Shown: positions 27,099-35,490, numbered from the stretch's first letter. The stretch is 49,422 nucleotides of DNA from Bacteroidota bacterium (GCA_018266765.1 JAFDZU010000032.1:1-49422), one strand, 5' to 3'. The notes: generated by a model from the letters alone, not told the origin. Program-made: numbers and translations.

Positions 27099-28517
27099 TC
27101 ACTTTGCCGTTACATCTATAATTTCTTTGAGTTTATAGATGCTGGAACTATTGAGTTCAAAGATAAATTCTTTTTTGACTTTATTGGAATACTTCCAGAT
27201 TTCTTGAGTTTGTCCTCCGGGTTGAATGTTTTTTTCGATAGAAGTAGGCGAGCCGTGTAGAATATAAATTTTCCCGCGATCGGATTTTGAACCGTCAGAT
27301 TCACCAATTGCTTGAAAATTAAAATAGGCGTAATCTACTCGGCGATAATATTCAGCCATAGTGCTATTAAAGACAGCGTCATTCGACGGAAATGTCTTCT
27401 GCCAGTATTTCACCACATTTCGACGTTTTACAACATCTGAACCACTATTTATTGCATCGAAATCATCATCACTCACAATATAATAGAGAGATTCGACAAG
27501 ATATCGAGTACTGCGAAAAGCAAGGGGCATGTTTTCCCACACAACTTCAAACTGTTGCGCGGCTGTATCCTTTGTACCGACTTTTGCAACGCTTAATTTG
27601 TATTTTCCGGGTGCAATTGTGGAGGCAGGAAGCGTAATCGTAAGTAATCCAAATGAAGAAAGTAATGAGCTACTTGCTACTGTAGTAAGTGTATAGATTG
27701 GTTTGTTTGGCGGTTCTTGTCCGCTATTTTGTTTTGGAGAAAGATAAGTATTGAGGATAGGTATTGCGCGTCCGCCAACTTCGGGAATATTGCCCCATTC
27801 AGAGATTATATCTGTGTTTGTATTAGCGACAGGAGCACAATTATACCAATACACATCACCGTCTTTAACATTTGAAAGTATAAGGATAGCATATATGTTA
27901 TTTGTAGAAAAAAGTGCATTTCCACCTGCTAACAATGGAACTACAACGTGAGAAGTTGTATCAAAATATTCCACAAAGATTGGTTTGGAAATACCGACAG
28001 AATCGAGTGAGGGAGCTCTTATCGAAGGAATCTGAACTTTTCGGAGCTGAGAATTTTCTTTTTCAGAAAGAATAGCAGTCAGTGAATATTTACCGACAGG
28101 CAAGAGAATATTCATTGCGCCATATTCAAAGTCCGTTTTAGAATTCGTTTGCTCAAATGTTTTGGTATAGATACTGTCTTTCCACTGATTGCGATAGCGA
28201 ATGATGCCAATATCATCACGGATTTCAACAATCACTGTTGGCGTAGCACTATACATTCCACGTTGCAAAGTCGCCGAAGTAGGTAATTGACGAAAATCCA
28301 AAAGGTCGTACATCATCCGAAATCCGATGTTAATAAGAGTAGAATCCTTCGATGGAGAAGGTAATGCGTGAGCTTCGCAGAAAAAAGTTTCGTTGTAGTC
28401 AAAGTATGTGCTTTTATCCATTCGCTGTTGCGATTGCGGTTGCGAGAGAGTTGTGTATGATAATAATCCCATCAATCCAAAAGCACAAGTATAGATAATC
28501 AGACGTGGCATATTCAT
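27099..28517 (-). CDS. GWxTD-domain exported protein
   Basis: A 472-aa protein from the ATG at 28517 (the longer frame starts with TTG). The hydrophobic segment LIIYTCAFGLMGLLSYTTL near the start is a signal peptide or anchor. The C-terminal ~130 residues match the GWxTD domain: WQKTFPSNDAVFNSTMAEYYRRV, then SDRGKIYILHGSPTSIEK and QEIWKYSNKVKKEFIF; the GW.TD motif itself is degenerate here (GSKSD). The middle is beta-rich and Ig-like (GKYSLTAIL, PGKYKLSVAKVG). GWxTD proteins are widespread in Ignavibacteria and Chlorobi and have no established function. It lies 53 bases after fructose-1,6-bisphosphatase and may share its transcript. Confidence 0.87.
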   Translation of the reverse strand: MNMPRLIIYTCAFGLMGLLSYTTLSQPQSQQRMDKSTYFDYNETFFCEAHALPSPSKDSTLINIGFRMMYDLLDFRQLPTSATLQRGMYSATPTVIVEIRDDIGIIRYRNQWKDSIYTKTFEQTNSKTDFEYGAMNILLPVGKYSLTAILSEKENSQLRKVQIPSIRAPSLDSVGISKPIFVEYFDTTSHVVVPLLAGGNALFSTNNIYAILILSNVKDGDVYWYNCAPVANTNTDIISEWGNIPEVGGRAIPILNTYLSPKQNSGQEPPNKPIYTLTTVASSSLLSSFGLLTITLPASTIAPGKYKLSVAKVGTKDTAAQQFEVVWENMPLAFRSTRYLVESLYYIVSDDDFDAINSGSDVVKRRNVVKYWQKTFPSNDAVFNSTMAEYYRRVDYAYFNFQAIGESDGSKSDRGKIYILHGSPTSIEKNIQPGGQTQEIWKYSNKVKKEFIFELNSSSIYKLKEIIDVTAK

Positions 28518-28570
28518 GATTTTCAATATGAGTTCGTAATGTATAAGAATGGTTTGCAATGCAATAGTAA

Positions 28571-29626
28571 CTATTTTTTGGAGTTAGTTACTTCTCTCTG
28601 TGAAGAATGCTGTCCAATCAAGAACATTTCAGCTTCAAGCACATCCTCGACACTTCCCATAAAAATAGGTACTCTTTCATGTATATCGGTTGGCTCGATG
28701 TCAAGAATTCGGTTATAGCCGTCAGTTGCTCTTCCACCCGCTTGTTCGATGATCATAGAGAGCGGATTTACTTCATACATCAGTCGAAGTTTACCTTTTG
28801 GAGCGGTTGTATCAGCCGGATAAATAAAAATACCGCCGTAATATAATGTACGGTGAACATCGGCAACAGCAGTTCCGATATAGCGTGATGAATATGGGCG
28901 ACTTCTATCAGGCGTTTCTTGCTTGAGATAATCTATATATTCCCGAAGACGCGGAGTCCAACGGTACATATTTCCCTCGTTAATACTATAATATTTGCCA
29001 CGTTTTGGGATTTTAATTTTTTCGTTGGTGAGCAAAAATTCGCCAATAGTTTGGTCGAATGTAAAAACATCTACTCCATGACCACTCGTATAAACAAGAG
29101 TAGTACTGCTTCCATAACTTGCATACCCTGCTGCAACTTGTTTGTATCCCGGCTGTAAAACATCAGCATGAGTTCCGTCGGTGGTGGCTGTGGGGTCGAG
29201 TCGCTGATAAATCGAAAAAATAGTACCAATAGTAACATTTACGTCAATATTAGATGAGCCGTCCAACGGGTCGAACACAAGCACATATTTTCCTTTGTGA
29301 TAATGTTCGGGAATAGTAATAAGTCCTTGTGATTCTTCGGAAGCCATAACGCAGAGATGTCCACCGTGATCCATTGCTCGAAAAATAATTTCATTAGCAT
29401 AATCATCAAGTTTTTTGACTTGCTCTCCATGAACATTATGAGCATCTGTCAAACCAAGTACATCACTAAGTCCTGCACGTCGCACATCGCGGGCAATCAG
29501 GCGAATAGCAAGTGTTAAATCACGCAACAGTCTTGAAAATTCACCTGTTGCATCGGGGTGAAGATCTTGTTCTTCAGAAAAATGCCGTTCTATTGTTACA
29601 AGTTTTGTTGTGCTAAAGATTGCCAT
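28571..29626 (-). CDS. fbp: Fructose-1,6-bisphosphatase, class I
   Basis: Hydrolyses fructose 1,6-bisphosphate to fructose 6-phosphate in gluconeogenesis, in the cytoplasm, with Mg2+. The 351-aa protein shows the class I metal-site motif FDPLDGSSNIDVNVTIG (about 117-133), CVMASEESQ upstream (about 91-99, Glu ligands), the substrate site KYYSINEGN and YSSRYIGTAVADVHRTLYYGG (about 245-265) and the end-of-fold GKLRLMYEVNPLSMIIEQAGG. Length is normal (about 330-350). The allosteric Cys loops of plant forms are absent. It starts with ATG at 29626 with little Shine-Dalgarno sequence. Confidence 0.97.
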   Translation of the reverse strand: MAIFSTTKLVTIERHFSEEQDLHPDATGEFSRLLRDLTLAIRLIARDVRRAGLSDVLGLTDAHNVHGEQVKKLDDYANEIIFRAMDHGGHLCVMASEESQGLITIPEHYHKGKYVLVFDPLDGSSNIDVNVTIGTIFSIYQRLDPTATTDGTHADVLQPGYKQVAAGYASYGSSTTLVYTSGHGVDVFTFDQTIGEFLLTNEKIKIPKRGKYYSINEGNMYRWTPRLREYIDYLKQETPDRSRPYSSRYIGTAVADVHRTLYYGGIFIYPADTTAPKGKLRLMYEVNPLSMIIEQAGGRATDGYNRILDIEPTDIHERVPIFMGSVEDVLEAEMFLIGQHSSQREVTNSKK

Positions 29627-29784
29627 AATGAGTATGGGAATTGTGAATATTATTTTAGAGCGATTGTCCTTATTCAGAAAATCGCGAAATTAATTGCTCA
29701 CAAAATAGCACAGAAAGTTGGTTTTAGAAAATGAAAATTAAAGTCGGTATCACTATGAGAACAAAAGATTGTCAAAACAGAAAT

Positions 29785-29819
29785 AAAAAAAGCGCGATTG
29801 CAAGTGCAGTCGCGCTTTT
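29785..29819 (-). terminator. Rho-independent terminator of the Lys/Ala-rich gene
   Basis: AGCGCGATTG at 29791-29800 pairs with CAGTCGCGCT at 29807-29816 (one T-G wobble) with a 6-base loop. On the - strand it is followed by a T-run (29790-29785), and on the + strand by TTTT, so it can act both ways. Confidence 0.9.
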
Positions 29820-29840
29820 AAAAGTATCTTTCGAAGAAGA

Positions 29841-30116
29841 TTATTTAGGCATTGCTTCTTTTGCTTTTTTAGCATGTTTAGCATGTTTAGCTTCGTGTTT
29901 AGCTTCTTTAGCTTCGTGTTTAGCTTCTTTCATTTCTGCTTTAGCCGCTTTAGCTTCGTGTTTAGCTTCTTTAGCTTCGTGTTTAGCTTCTTTCATTTCT
30001 GCTTTAGCTTCTGCTTTAGCCGCTTTAGCTTCTACTTTAGGTTTTTCACCGGCAAATGCACTTACTGATACTGATACCGCAAAAATTACGGCAAATAATG
30101 CTACTAATTTACGCAT
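29841..30116 (-). CDS. Small exported Lys/Ala/Glu/His repeat protein
   Basis: A 91-aa protein from ATG 30116, supported by GGAG 8-9 bases upstream and by a signal peptide from that start (MRKLVALFAVIFAVSVSVSAFAG). A frame extending to 30197 lacks such support. The mature part of about 68 residues is nearly only K, A, E and H, in a helical repeat: AEMKEAKHEAKEAKHEAK occurs twice in a 21-residue period. It would form a charged alpha-helix or coiled coil in the periplasm. His residues every 7-11 positions could bind metal or nucleic acid; the role is unknown. It has its own candidate promoter and a strong terminator, so it is a single-gene unit. Confidence 0.8.
   Translation of the reverse strand: MRKLVALFAVIFAVSVSVSAFAGEKPKVEAKAAKAEAKAEMKEAKHEAKEAKHEAKAAKAEMKEAKHEAKEAKHEAKHAKHAKKAKEAMPK
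29889..30014 (-). repeat. Two tandem 63-bp coding repeats
   Basis: Two nearly identical 63-bp copies (29889-29951 and 29952-30014) encode the 21-residue helical unit of the Lys/Ala-rich protein. Within each copy, a shorter motif, AGCTTCGTGTTTAGCTTCTT, is repeated. Copy number could change without breaking the frame. Confidence 0.85.
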
Positions 30117-30167
30117 TGGATTGTCTCCACAAATAAAAAATTGAAAATAGTTTCTTAACTTCGAGTG

Positions 30168-30198
30168 CGAAAATACGGCGCGAAAATGAATCGTCAAA
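30168..30198 (-). promoter_or_regulatory. Candidate Bacteroidota promoter for the Lys/Ala-rich gene
   Basis: On the - strand TTTG (30198-30195), 19 bases, then TATTTTCG (30175-30168), one base off the TAnnTTTG consensus. The leader to the start codon would be about 45 bases, with GGAG near its end. Confidence 0.4.
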
Positions 30199-30338
30199 TA
30201 AGCAATGTATTAAACTTTATTCATCTCATTCGAAAAGGGCAAAAAGGGCATTAAATACGATTAAAACCGTCGATTTTCTGTAATTTGCATCCTTATTAAT
30301 GGTGTTATTATTCAAAATGAAACATTTTTTATTTCATA

Positions 30339-31502
30339 ATGGCAATTCTTCCCAAGAAAAAAATAATTATTATTGGCCCGGCTCACCCCTATCGCGGGGG
30401 CAATGCAATGTTTATTCAATATCTGTGCAATGCTCTTTCGGATACATTCGAAGTGAAACTTATCAATTATTCTCTGCTTTATCCTTCATTTCTATTCCCG
30501 GGGACTACACAGTATGACCAAAGCGAACAAGTAATCCAAGGTTTCCCAAATGAGCGATTAGTAAATTCCATAAATCCAATTTCATGGATAAAAACTGCTC
30601 GCCGAATTCGCACAGAAAATGCCGACTTAGTAGTATTTGATTGGTGGAATCCCTTTTTTGGTCTGTGTCATTGGTTCACATCATTACTACTACGAAAAAA
30701 GTACAAAGGAAAAATCCTCTTTATTACCGAAAATTTCATTTCCCATGAAGCACGATTTATAGATACATTCCTGACAAAATTAGGACTTCAATTTGCCGAT
30801 AAATTCCTCGCACTTTCGGGACAAGTGGAGCAGGATTTACAGTCACTTGCCAATGGACGTGCAATCTTTCGGTCAGAACTCCCGATGTTTGACTATTCTC
30901 TCAATGCTCAATTTGACAGCAAAACCGAACGAGCCAAGCTTGGATTCAGTGAGGATGATAATGTCCTCATGTTTTTTGGATATGTGCGTAAATATAAAGG
31001 ACTTGACATACTTCTGCATGCGTTCCCGATGATTCTCAAACAAATTCCAAATGCAAAGCTCTTGGTTGTGGGTGAATTTTATGACAAACCGGAATTATAC
31101 ACTGATATTGTACAGCGGAACGGCACTTCGGTGAATGTTAAATTAGTCAATCAATTTATTCCTAATGAAGAAGTCGGAAAATATTTTGCAGCGGCAGATG
31201 TCATGGTACAGCCCTATCGAAGTGCTACTCAAAGCGGAATACTCAATGTTGCTTACAGCTTTGGTGTCCCTGCTGTTGTAACTCGTGTAGGGGGGTTAGA
31301 AGAATATGTTACCGATGGTCTAACAGGAATTGTGGTGGAGCCGGAATCACCCGAACAAATTGCCGACGGAGTGATTAGATTTTACAAACTGCGCCATACG
31401 GTTAATTTTTCCGAAAATATCCGAGAACGTGTAGCAAAAAGTTCGTTTTACGGAATAACCGATGTATTCGAGAATATATTTACTTCCATTTCAGTAACCT
31501 AA
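30339..31502 (+). CDS. Glycosyltransferase family 4, GT-B fold
   Basis: A 387-aa cytoplasmic glycosyltransferase (group 1/GT4). The N-terminal half starts KKKIIIIGPAHPYRGGNAMFI, the nucleotide-sugar and acceptor loop with a Gly-Gly turn; the C-terminal donor half shows NVLMFFGYVRKYKGLDILL (about 210-228), AKLLVVGEF, and the PYRSATQSGILNVAYSFGVPAVVTRVGGLEEYV region (from about 294), where the Glu of EYV-type motifs binds the donor. Substrates cannot be inferred. It has no membrane segment. It is the first of three same-strand genes (FMN reductase, dihydrolipoyl dehydrogenase) with a 28-base gap to the next. Confidence 0.93.
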   Translation: MAILPKKKIIIIGPAHPYRGGNAMFIQYLCNALSDTFEVKLINYSLLYPSFLFPGTTQYDQSEQVIQGFPNERLVNSINPISWIKTARRIRTENADLVVFDWWNPFFGLCHWFTSLLLRKKYKGKILFITENFISHEARFIDTFLTKLGLQFADKFLALSGQVEQDLQSLANGRAIFRSELPMFDYSLNAQFDSKTERAKLGFSEDDNVLMFFGYVRKYKGLDILLHAFPMILKQIPNAKLLVVGEFYDKPELYTDIVQRNGTSVNVKLVNQFIPNEEVGKYFAAADVMVQPYRSATQSGILNVAYSFGVPAVVTRVGGLEEYVTDGLTGIVVEPESPEQIADGVIRFYKLRHTVNFSENIRERVAKSSFYGITDVFENIFTSISVT

Positions 31503-31530
31503 AATTTATTTATTATTTAAAGTGTAAATT

Positions 31531-32118
31531 ATGGCGGACAATTCCCCAATTAAAATTCTTGCATTTTCGGGCAGTTTGCGCCGAGATTCTTATAATAAAC
31601 AATTAGTTTCAATAGCAAGTGAAGGTGCGCGAAAAGCAGGAGCCGAGGTTACTGTTATTAATTTCCGTGATTATCCTATGCCTTTTTATGACGGTGACTT
31701 AAAGGCATCAGAAGGGTTTCCGCAAGGAGCCGGCGAATTCAAACAGCTCATGCTCGAACATGATGGTTTTTTGATTGCGTCACCGGAATACAATATGTCA
31801 ATGACAGCTGTTTTAAAAAATGCTATTGATTGGGCTTCTCGAAGTAGAGAAGGCGAGTCGCCACTGTCTGCTTTTCGCGGTAAAGTAGCCGCACTTATGA
31901 CCACTTCTCCCGGGTATTTCGGTGGAATCCGAGGGCTTAGCCATCTGCGACTTGTTCTCGAAGCATGTGGAACAATGGTGTTGCCTGAGCAAATTGCTGT
32001 TCCGAAAGCATCAGTGGCATTCTCTCCCGAAGGGCGACTGAGCGACGGAAAACAACATGACTTGGTTGAAAGATTAGGTGCAAATCTGGCAATTATGCTA
32101 CAGAAATTAAGGAACTGA
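31531..32118 (+). CDS. NAD(P)H-dependent FMN reductase, flavodoxin fold
   Basis: A 195-aa protein of the NADPH-dependent FMN reductase/ChrR-like family, which reduces FMN, quinones or azo dyes at the expense of NAD(P)H in the cytoplasm. The phosphate-binding loop of FMN is LAFSGSLRRDSYNKQL (about 10-25), and the second FMN loop is ASPEYNMSMTAVLKNAIDWASR (about 83-104, with SPEYN). TTSPGYFGGIRGL completes the flavin site. Length fits (about 180-200). The physiological substrate is unknown. Confidence 0.93.
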   Translation: MADNSPIKILAFSGSLRRDSYNKQLVSIASEGARKAGAEVTVINFRDYPMPFYDGDLKASEGFPQGAGEFKQLMLEHDGFLIASPEYNMSMTAVLKNAIDWASRSREGESPLSAFRGKVAALMTTSPGYFGGIRGLSHLRLVLEACGTMVLPEQIAVPKASVAFSPEGRLSDGKQHDLVERLGANLAIMLQKLRN

Positions 32119-32221
32119 TAACCAAGCACTCCACCAACTTTCCGGCGAAAAGTCCGTATATTTGTGCTGTGATATTTATTCAAAATAGACCATTTTTCTC
32201 AATTTATTCAGAGGATTAGAG

Positions 32222-33625
32222 ATGAATACTCATCAATGTGACGTGGTAATTGTCGGGAGCGGGCCGGGCGGCTATGTGGCGGCTATTCGCGCTTCTCAAC
32301 TTGGCTTAAAAACGATATGTGTAGAGCGTGATCGCTTGGGCGGCGTGTGCCTTAATTGGGGTTGTATTCCCAGCAAAGCGTTGCTCAAAAATGCAGAATA
32401 TATGAACTTCCTTAATCATGCAGACGATTATGGTTTTAGTCTTTCGGGTATCGGATTCGATTTCCCAAAAGTGATTCAGCGTAGCCGCAGTGTAGCAGAT
32501 AAAATGTCGAACGGAATTACATTTTTATTCAAAAAAAATAAAGTGCAAAGCGTTAAAGGTAATGGAGTTGTGCAATCGCGCAATCGTGTGGAAGTGCGCG
32601 ACGACAATGGAGCCGTAACCGATGTAATCGAATGTAAAAACGTGGTAATTGCAACCGGCGCACGCTCAAGAGCGATTCCGGGAATTGACGTGGACAGAAA
32701 AAAAGTGCTTACCAGCACCGAAGCAATGCTCCAGCAAGAAATGCCAAAATCTATGATTATCATAGGTTCGGGAGCAATCGGAGTAGAATTTGCCTATTTC
32801 TATAATGCTTACGGTGCAAAAGTTACTATTATCGAAATGATGAAAGGTATCGTTCCGGTCGAAGATGAAGATATTTCCAAAGAATTAGAGCGAAATTTCA
32901 AAAAATCGGGAATGACTATTCTCACCGAAACAAAAGTGCTCTCTGCCAAAGCAAAAGGCGATTCTGCCGAAGTTATTATCCAGAAAAAAGACGGCACACA
33001 AGAAACGCTGACAGCAGACATAGTTTTATCGGCAATCGGAGTACAAGGGAATATCGAGAATATTGGCTTGGAAACAGTAGGTGTAACGCTCGAACGCGGC
33101 TGGATAAAAGTAGATAAATTTATGCGGACAAACGTAGAAGGTATCTATGCTATCGGAGACGTAGCCGGGCCGCCATGGCTTGCTCACAAAGCATCGGCAG
33201 AAGGAATTGTCGCTGCCGAATTTTTGGCCGGACATCATACCGATGGTGTGGATTATACCAATATTCCTGGCTGTACCTATTGCCAACCGCAAGTTGCAAG
33301 TTTGGGACTTACCGAAGCAAAGGCAAAAGCCGCCGGATATGAAGTTAAAGTAGGTAAATTTCCATTTACTGCAAGCGGGAAAGCTCACGGAATCGGTAAA
33401 ACTGCCGGTTTTGTTAAACTTATTTTTGATGCTAAATATGGAGAATTCTTAGGCGCGCACATGATTGGTGCTGATGTAACCGAACTTATCGCCGAAATGG
33501 GACTCGCAAAATCTCTCGAAGCAACCGGCCCGACGATTTTCAAAACGATTCACGCACACCCAACGCTATCGGAAGCTGTAATGGAAGCGGCGGCAGTGGC
33601 ATTCGGCGAGGCAGTGAATTTGTAA
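32222..33625 (+). CDS. lpdA: Dihydrolipoyl dehydrogenase (E3)
   Basis: FAD enzyme that reoxidises dihydrolipoyl groups of 2-oxoacid dehydrogenase or glycine-cleavage complexes with NAD+. The 467-aa protein has the FAD motif VIVGSGPGGYVAA (9-21), the redox disulfide Cys43/Cys48 in GGVCLNWGCIPSKALL, the NAD motif IIGSGAIGVEFAYF (about 178-191), the FAD ribityl motif YAIGDVAGPPWLAHKA (about 308-323) and the catalytic dyad in HAHPTLSEAVMEA near the C-terminus. Length is typical (about 465-475). GAGG precedes the ATG at a normal distance. No E1/E2 genes lie nearby, so the partner complex is elsewhere. Confidence 0.97.
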   Translation: MNTHQCDVVIVGSGPGGYVAAIRASQLGLKTICVERDRLGGVCLNWGCIPSKALLKNAEYMNFLNHADDYGFSLSGIGFDFPKVIQRSRSVADKMSNGITFLFKKNKVQSVKGNGVVQSRNRVEVRDDNGAVTDVIECKNVVIATGARSRAIPGIDVDRKKVLTSTEAMLQQEMPKSMIIIGSGAIGVEFAYFYNAYGAKVTIIEMMKGIVPVEDEDISKELERNFKKSGMTILTETKVLSAKAKGDSAEVIIQKKDGTQETLTADIVLSAIGVQGNIENIGLETVGVTLERGWIKVDKFMRTNVEGIYAIGDVAGPPWLAHKASAEGIVAAEFLAGHHTDGVDYTNIPGCTYCQPQVASLGLTEAKAKAAGYEVKVGKFPFTASGKAHGIGKTAGFVKLIFDAKYGEFLGAHMIGADVTELIAEMGLAKSLEATGPTIFKTIHAHPTLSEAVMEAAAVAFGEAVNL

Positions 33626-33655
33626 CTATAAATAAATTAAAAATTAACTACAATT

Positions 33656-33895
33656 ATGCTAACATTAAACTTAATATTAAAAGAAGTGAAAGATGTTCCG
33701 GTCAATAGACTGGAAGAACTTTATGAATTTGTACATTCGTTAGCACAGACTCATAATCAAAATGATAGTTTAAGAAAAAAAATCTTAGATTTTGGAGGTG
33801 CGTTTAGTGATATGAGTAGTAAGGATTACGCTGATTTTATTTATAATACAAAGCAGACAAGAACTGAACTATTTAATCGAAACATTAACTTATGA
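33656..33895 (+). CDS. Antitoxin of VapBC-like module
   Basis: A 79-aa protein immediately before a PIN-domain toxin, with its stop overlapping the toxin start (ATGA at 33892-33895). It begins LNLILKEVKDVPVNRLEELYEFV, a helical opening like DUF2281-type antitoxins, and ends with a tail (FGGAFSDMSSKDYADFI) that is typical of the toxin-binding end in PIN antitoxins. No clear ribbon-helix-helix or AbrB fold is visible, so DNA binding is not proven. The gap to lpdA is 30 bases. Confidence 0.8.
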   Translation: MLTLNLILKEVKDVPVNRLEELYEFVHSLAQTHNQNDSLRKKILDFGGAFSDMSSKDYADFIYNTKQTRTELFNRNINL

Positions 33896-34296
33896 AACCA
33901 TCAATTCTTGATACTGATGTACTTTCTGAGTTTTTGAGAGGCAATAGTAAGGTCGCCCATAGAATAGAAGAATATCTCAAAGAGTTTAGTTTTATAAACT
34001 TAAGTATCATTACATACTATGAGATACTAAATGGACTTCTTTATAAAGACGCAAAAAAACAATTGAATAAGTTTGAGGAATTTATTTCGTTAAATAAGAT
34101 TATCCCTCTAACTCTAAGGTCAGTTAAAATATCTGCTTCTATTCAAGCAAATATGAGAAAGCATGGAACTGAAATCGGGCATACTGATACACTAATAGCA
34201 GGAATTGCTATTGCCAATGATATGCAGTTAATTACAAACAATGCCGAGCATTTCAATAGAATAGAAGGACTTACAATTGATAATTGGACAAAATAA
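33892..34296 (+). CDS. VapC-like PIN-domain ribonuclease toxin
   Basis: A 134-aa toxin; PIN toxins cut tRNA or rRNA with Mg2+. The acidic residues are Asp7 (SILDTDVLSEFL), Glu44 (TYYEILNGL) and Asp99 (GHTDTLIAGIAIAND), in the right order and spacing; the usual fourth acidic position lies in LITNNAEHFNRI, where Asn replaces the common Asp. Close to the VapC subgroup with the TDxxLSEFL opening. Coupled to the antitoxin by a 4-base overlap; a terminator follows 51 bases later. Confidence 0.88.
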   Translation: MKPSILDTDVLSEFLRGNSKVAHRIEEYLKEFSFINLSIITYYEILNGLLYKDAKKQLNKFEEFISLNKIIPLTLRSVKISASIQANMRKHGTEIGHTDTLIAGIAIANDMQLITNNAEHFNRIEGLTIDNWTK

Positions 34297-34347
34297 TGGT
34301 AGCTAATTATTATAGAAATTAAATTGTAAGTTATGACTCATTTAATT

Positions 34348-34392
34348 AACCGCTTGGTAGAGAATAACACACTTTGCTAAGCGGTTTTTTTT
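34348..34392 (+). terminator. Rho-independent terminator, part of a repeat module
   Basis: AACCGCTT (34348-34355) pairs with AAGCGGTT (34379-34386), loop 23 bases, then a T-run. The loop-and-3' part (GAATAACACACTTTGC, then T-run, then AAGATT) recurs in altered form at 39621-39661. Confidence 0.75.
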
Positions 34393-34410
34393 CGTTCGAA
34401 GATTCGCAGT

Positions 34411-34515
34411 CAGGTAATGGTTGATATTTCAGTTCGTTCATTTGCTGTTTTCTATTATAGATATTTGCAAAATAAGGAAACTATGTGGAATATTGGTTGT
34501 AGTAACCGACAAGAC
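34411..34515. repeat. Dispersed repeat copy A (core plus 3' palindrome)
   Basis: From AATGGTTGATATTTCAG (34416) through AAAATAAGGAAACTATG to the palindrome TTGGTTGTAGTAACCGA (34493-34509). It is the same series as copy B, minus the first palindrome and the CTCAAATACTTGCC segment, which look precisely missing. It lies between two toxin-antitoxin modules. Confidence 0.75.
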
Positions 34516-34549
34516 GGAAAATAAGATAGAATCATGGTGTACTATTGTG

Positions 34550-34963
34550 CTATTTGTCATGCAGAAATTCTGAGATAGTTACGATTGCAGTACCGCCAAA
34601 TTTTGTCAGGTCTAATAAGTCTTTGTCACCTGTTAGTAAAAAATCGGCGTTCCCGTCGAGGGATAACGAAAGTAAAAAGTTATCTTTTGTATCTCTGCAA
34701 ACTTCTATTTGGGTATGAACCTTTACAAAATCGGCATAGTAGTCTATAGTTTCGAGGAGTTGTTCAATGTCGGCAGGAGAAAAGAAACGTCTGAATTTGG
34801 GTCGCCTTGCAACTTCTAAAAATTCTTCAACTAATTCTTGGCTGAAAACCAAAATGGCGTGCTTTGAAAAAATGATTTCATCAAGTTTCCTAAAATCTTT
34901 GGTGATTAAAAAGCTAATCCAAAGGTTGGTGTCAAGGATAATTCTGCTACATTTCTTTTGCAT
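34550..34963 (-). CDS. PIN-domain toxin of second TA module (PIN family)
   Basis: A 137-aa protein of the 'toxin component, PIN family' type, unlike the VapC next door. Putative metal ligands: Asp11 (RIILDTNLWISFL), Glu46 (QELVEEFLEVARRPKF), Asp91/Asp94 (CRDTKDNFLLSLSL) and Asp113/Asp115 (TGDKDLLDL). The C-terminus ends VTISEFL, as in that family. It overlaps the antitoxin gene by 17 bases. It should act as a metal-dependent RNase held in check by the upstream antitoxin. It faces the VapBC operon across repeat copy A. Confidence 0.9.
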   Translation of the reverse strand: MQKKCSRIILDTNLWISFLITKDFRKLDEIIFSKHAILVFSQELVEEFLEVARRPKFRRFFSPADIEQLLETIDYYADFVKVHTQIEVCRDTKDNFLLSLSLDGNADFLLTGDKDLLDLTKFGGTAIVTISEFLHDK

Positions 34964-35165
34964 AACGCTTGCTTCTTACCAATTCTACTTCGGCGGTTAT
35001 TTCGTCAAATGTAGGTGCGGATTTTGCTTTTGAACGTAGCTTTTTCAGAACGCTTGCAAAACCGTTTTTGGAAGTGTCTTCGATGGCAATGAGGTTCAAG
35101 TCTGCTAAGTCTTTTAAAAGTCTTACAGCTTTGGGATTCAATATTTCAATTCGCATTGTGTTCAT
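34947..35165 (-). CDS. Antitoxin of second PIN module
   Basis: A 72-aa protein; starts at 35165 (MNTMRIEIL) or at the third codon further in-frame Met, 35156. The N-terminus MRIEILNPKAVRLLKDLADLNL recalls DUF2683/Phd-like small antitoxins that pair with 'PIN family' toxins. The C-terminal half (PTFDEITAEVELVRSKRYAK) is charged and helical, the part expected to occupy the toxin. It is translated first and overlaps the toxin gene by 17 bases. Confidence 0.85.
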   Translation of the reverse strand: MNTMRIEILNPKAVRLLKDLADLNLIAIEDTSKNGFASVLKKLRSKAKSAPTFDEITAEVELVRSKRYAKEM

Positions 35166-35337
35166 GTGTCTAATTTAATAAAAAAAAGTGACATGATTGG
35201 TCTTTGTATTCAACAAGATACCGTTATAAAGTAAAACCCATTTATTATACACGAATAGCTCATTGCACAATGGAGGCAAAAACATTGTCTTATCTTCACA
35301 AGACAACGTAAAATGTATCTCTTGCTAATGTCAGCTT

Positions 35338-35490
35338 CCAGTTTGGTCGGATGTTGCAACCAACCTCAAATACTTGCCAAAATGGTTGATATTTCAGTTT
35401 GTTCAGTTGTTGCTGTCTATTACAACTGTTTGTAAAATAAGGAATCTATGTTGAATATCGGTTGTAATAACCGACAAGACGAAAACGATA
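35338..35490. repeat. Dispersed repeat copy B, the longest copy
   Basis: Order: palindrome 1 around 35344-35366 (TTGGT...TGTTGCAACCAACC, decayed), core CTCAAATACTTGCCAAAATG to CAGTTGTTGCTGTC (35366-35417), AAAATAAGGAATCTATG, palindrome 2 TCGGTTGTAATAACCGA (35458-35474), then CAAGACGAAAA. 53 of 55 bases (35363-35417) equal copy C (39538-39592). The palindrome-spacer-palindrome build is like a REPIN. Confidence 0.8.

Noticed and set aside
29889-30014. CRISPR-like short repeats
   Set aside because: The repeats are adjacent with no unique spacers and encode protein repeats in frame.
29731-30144. 137-aa + strand frame rich in ASCLASLASC
   Set aside because: It is the antisense shadow of the Lys/Ala repeat gene, which has signal peptide, ribosome site, promoter and terminator on the - strand.
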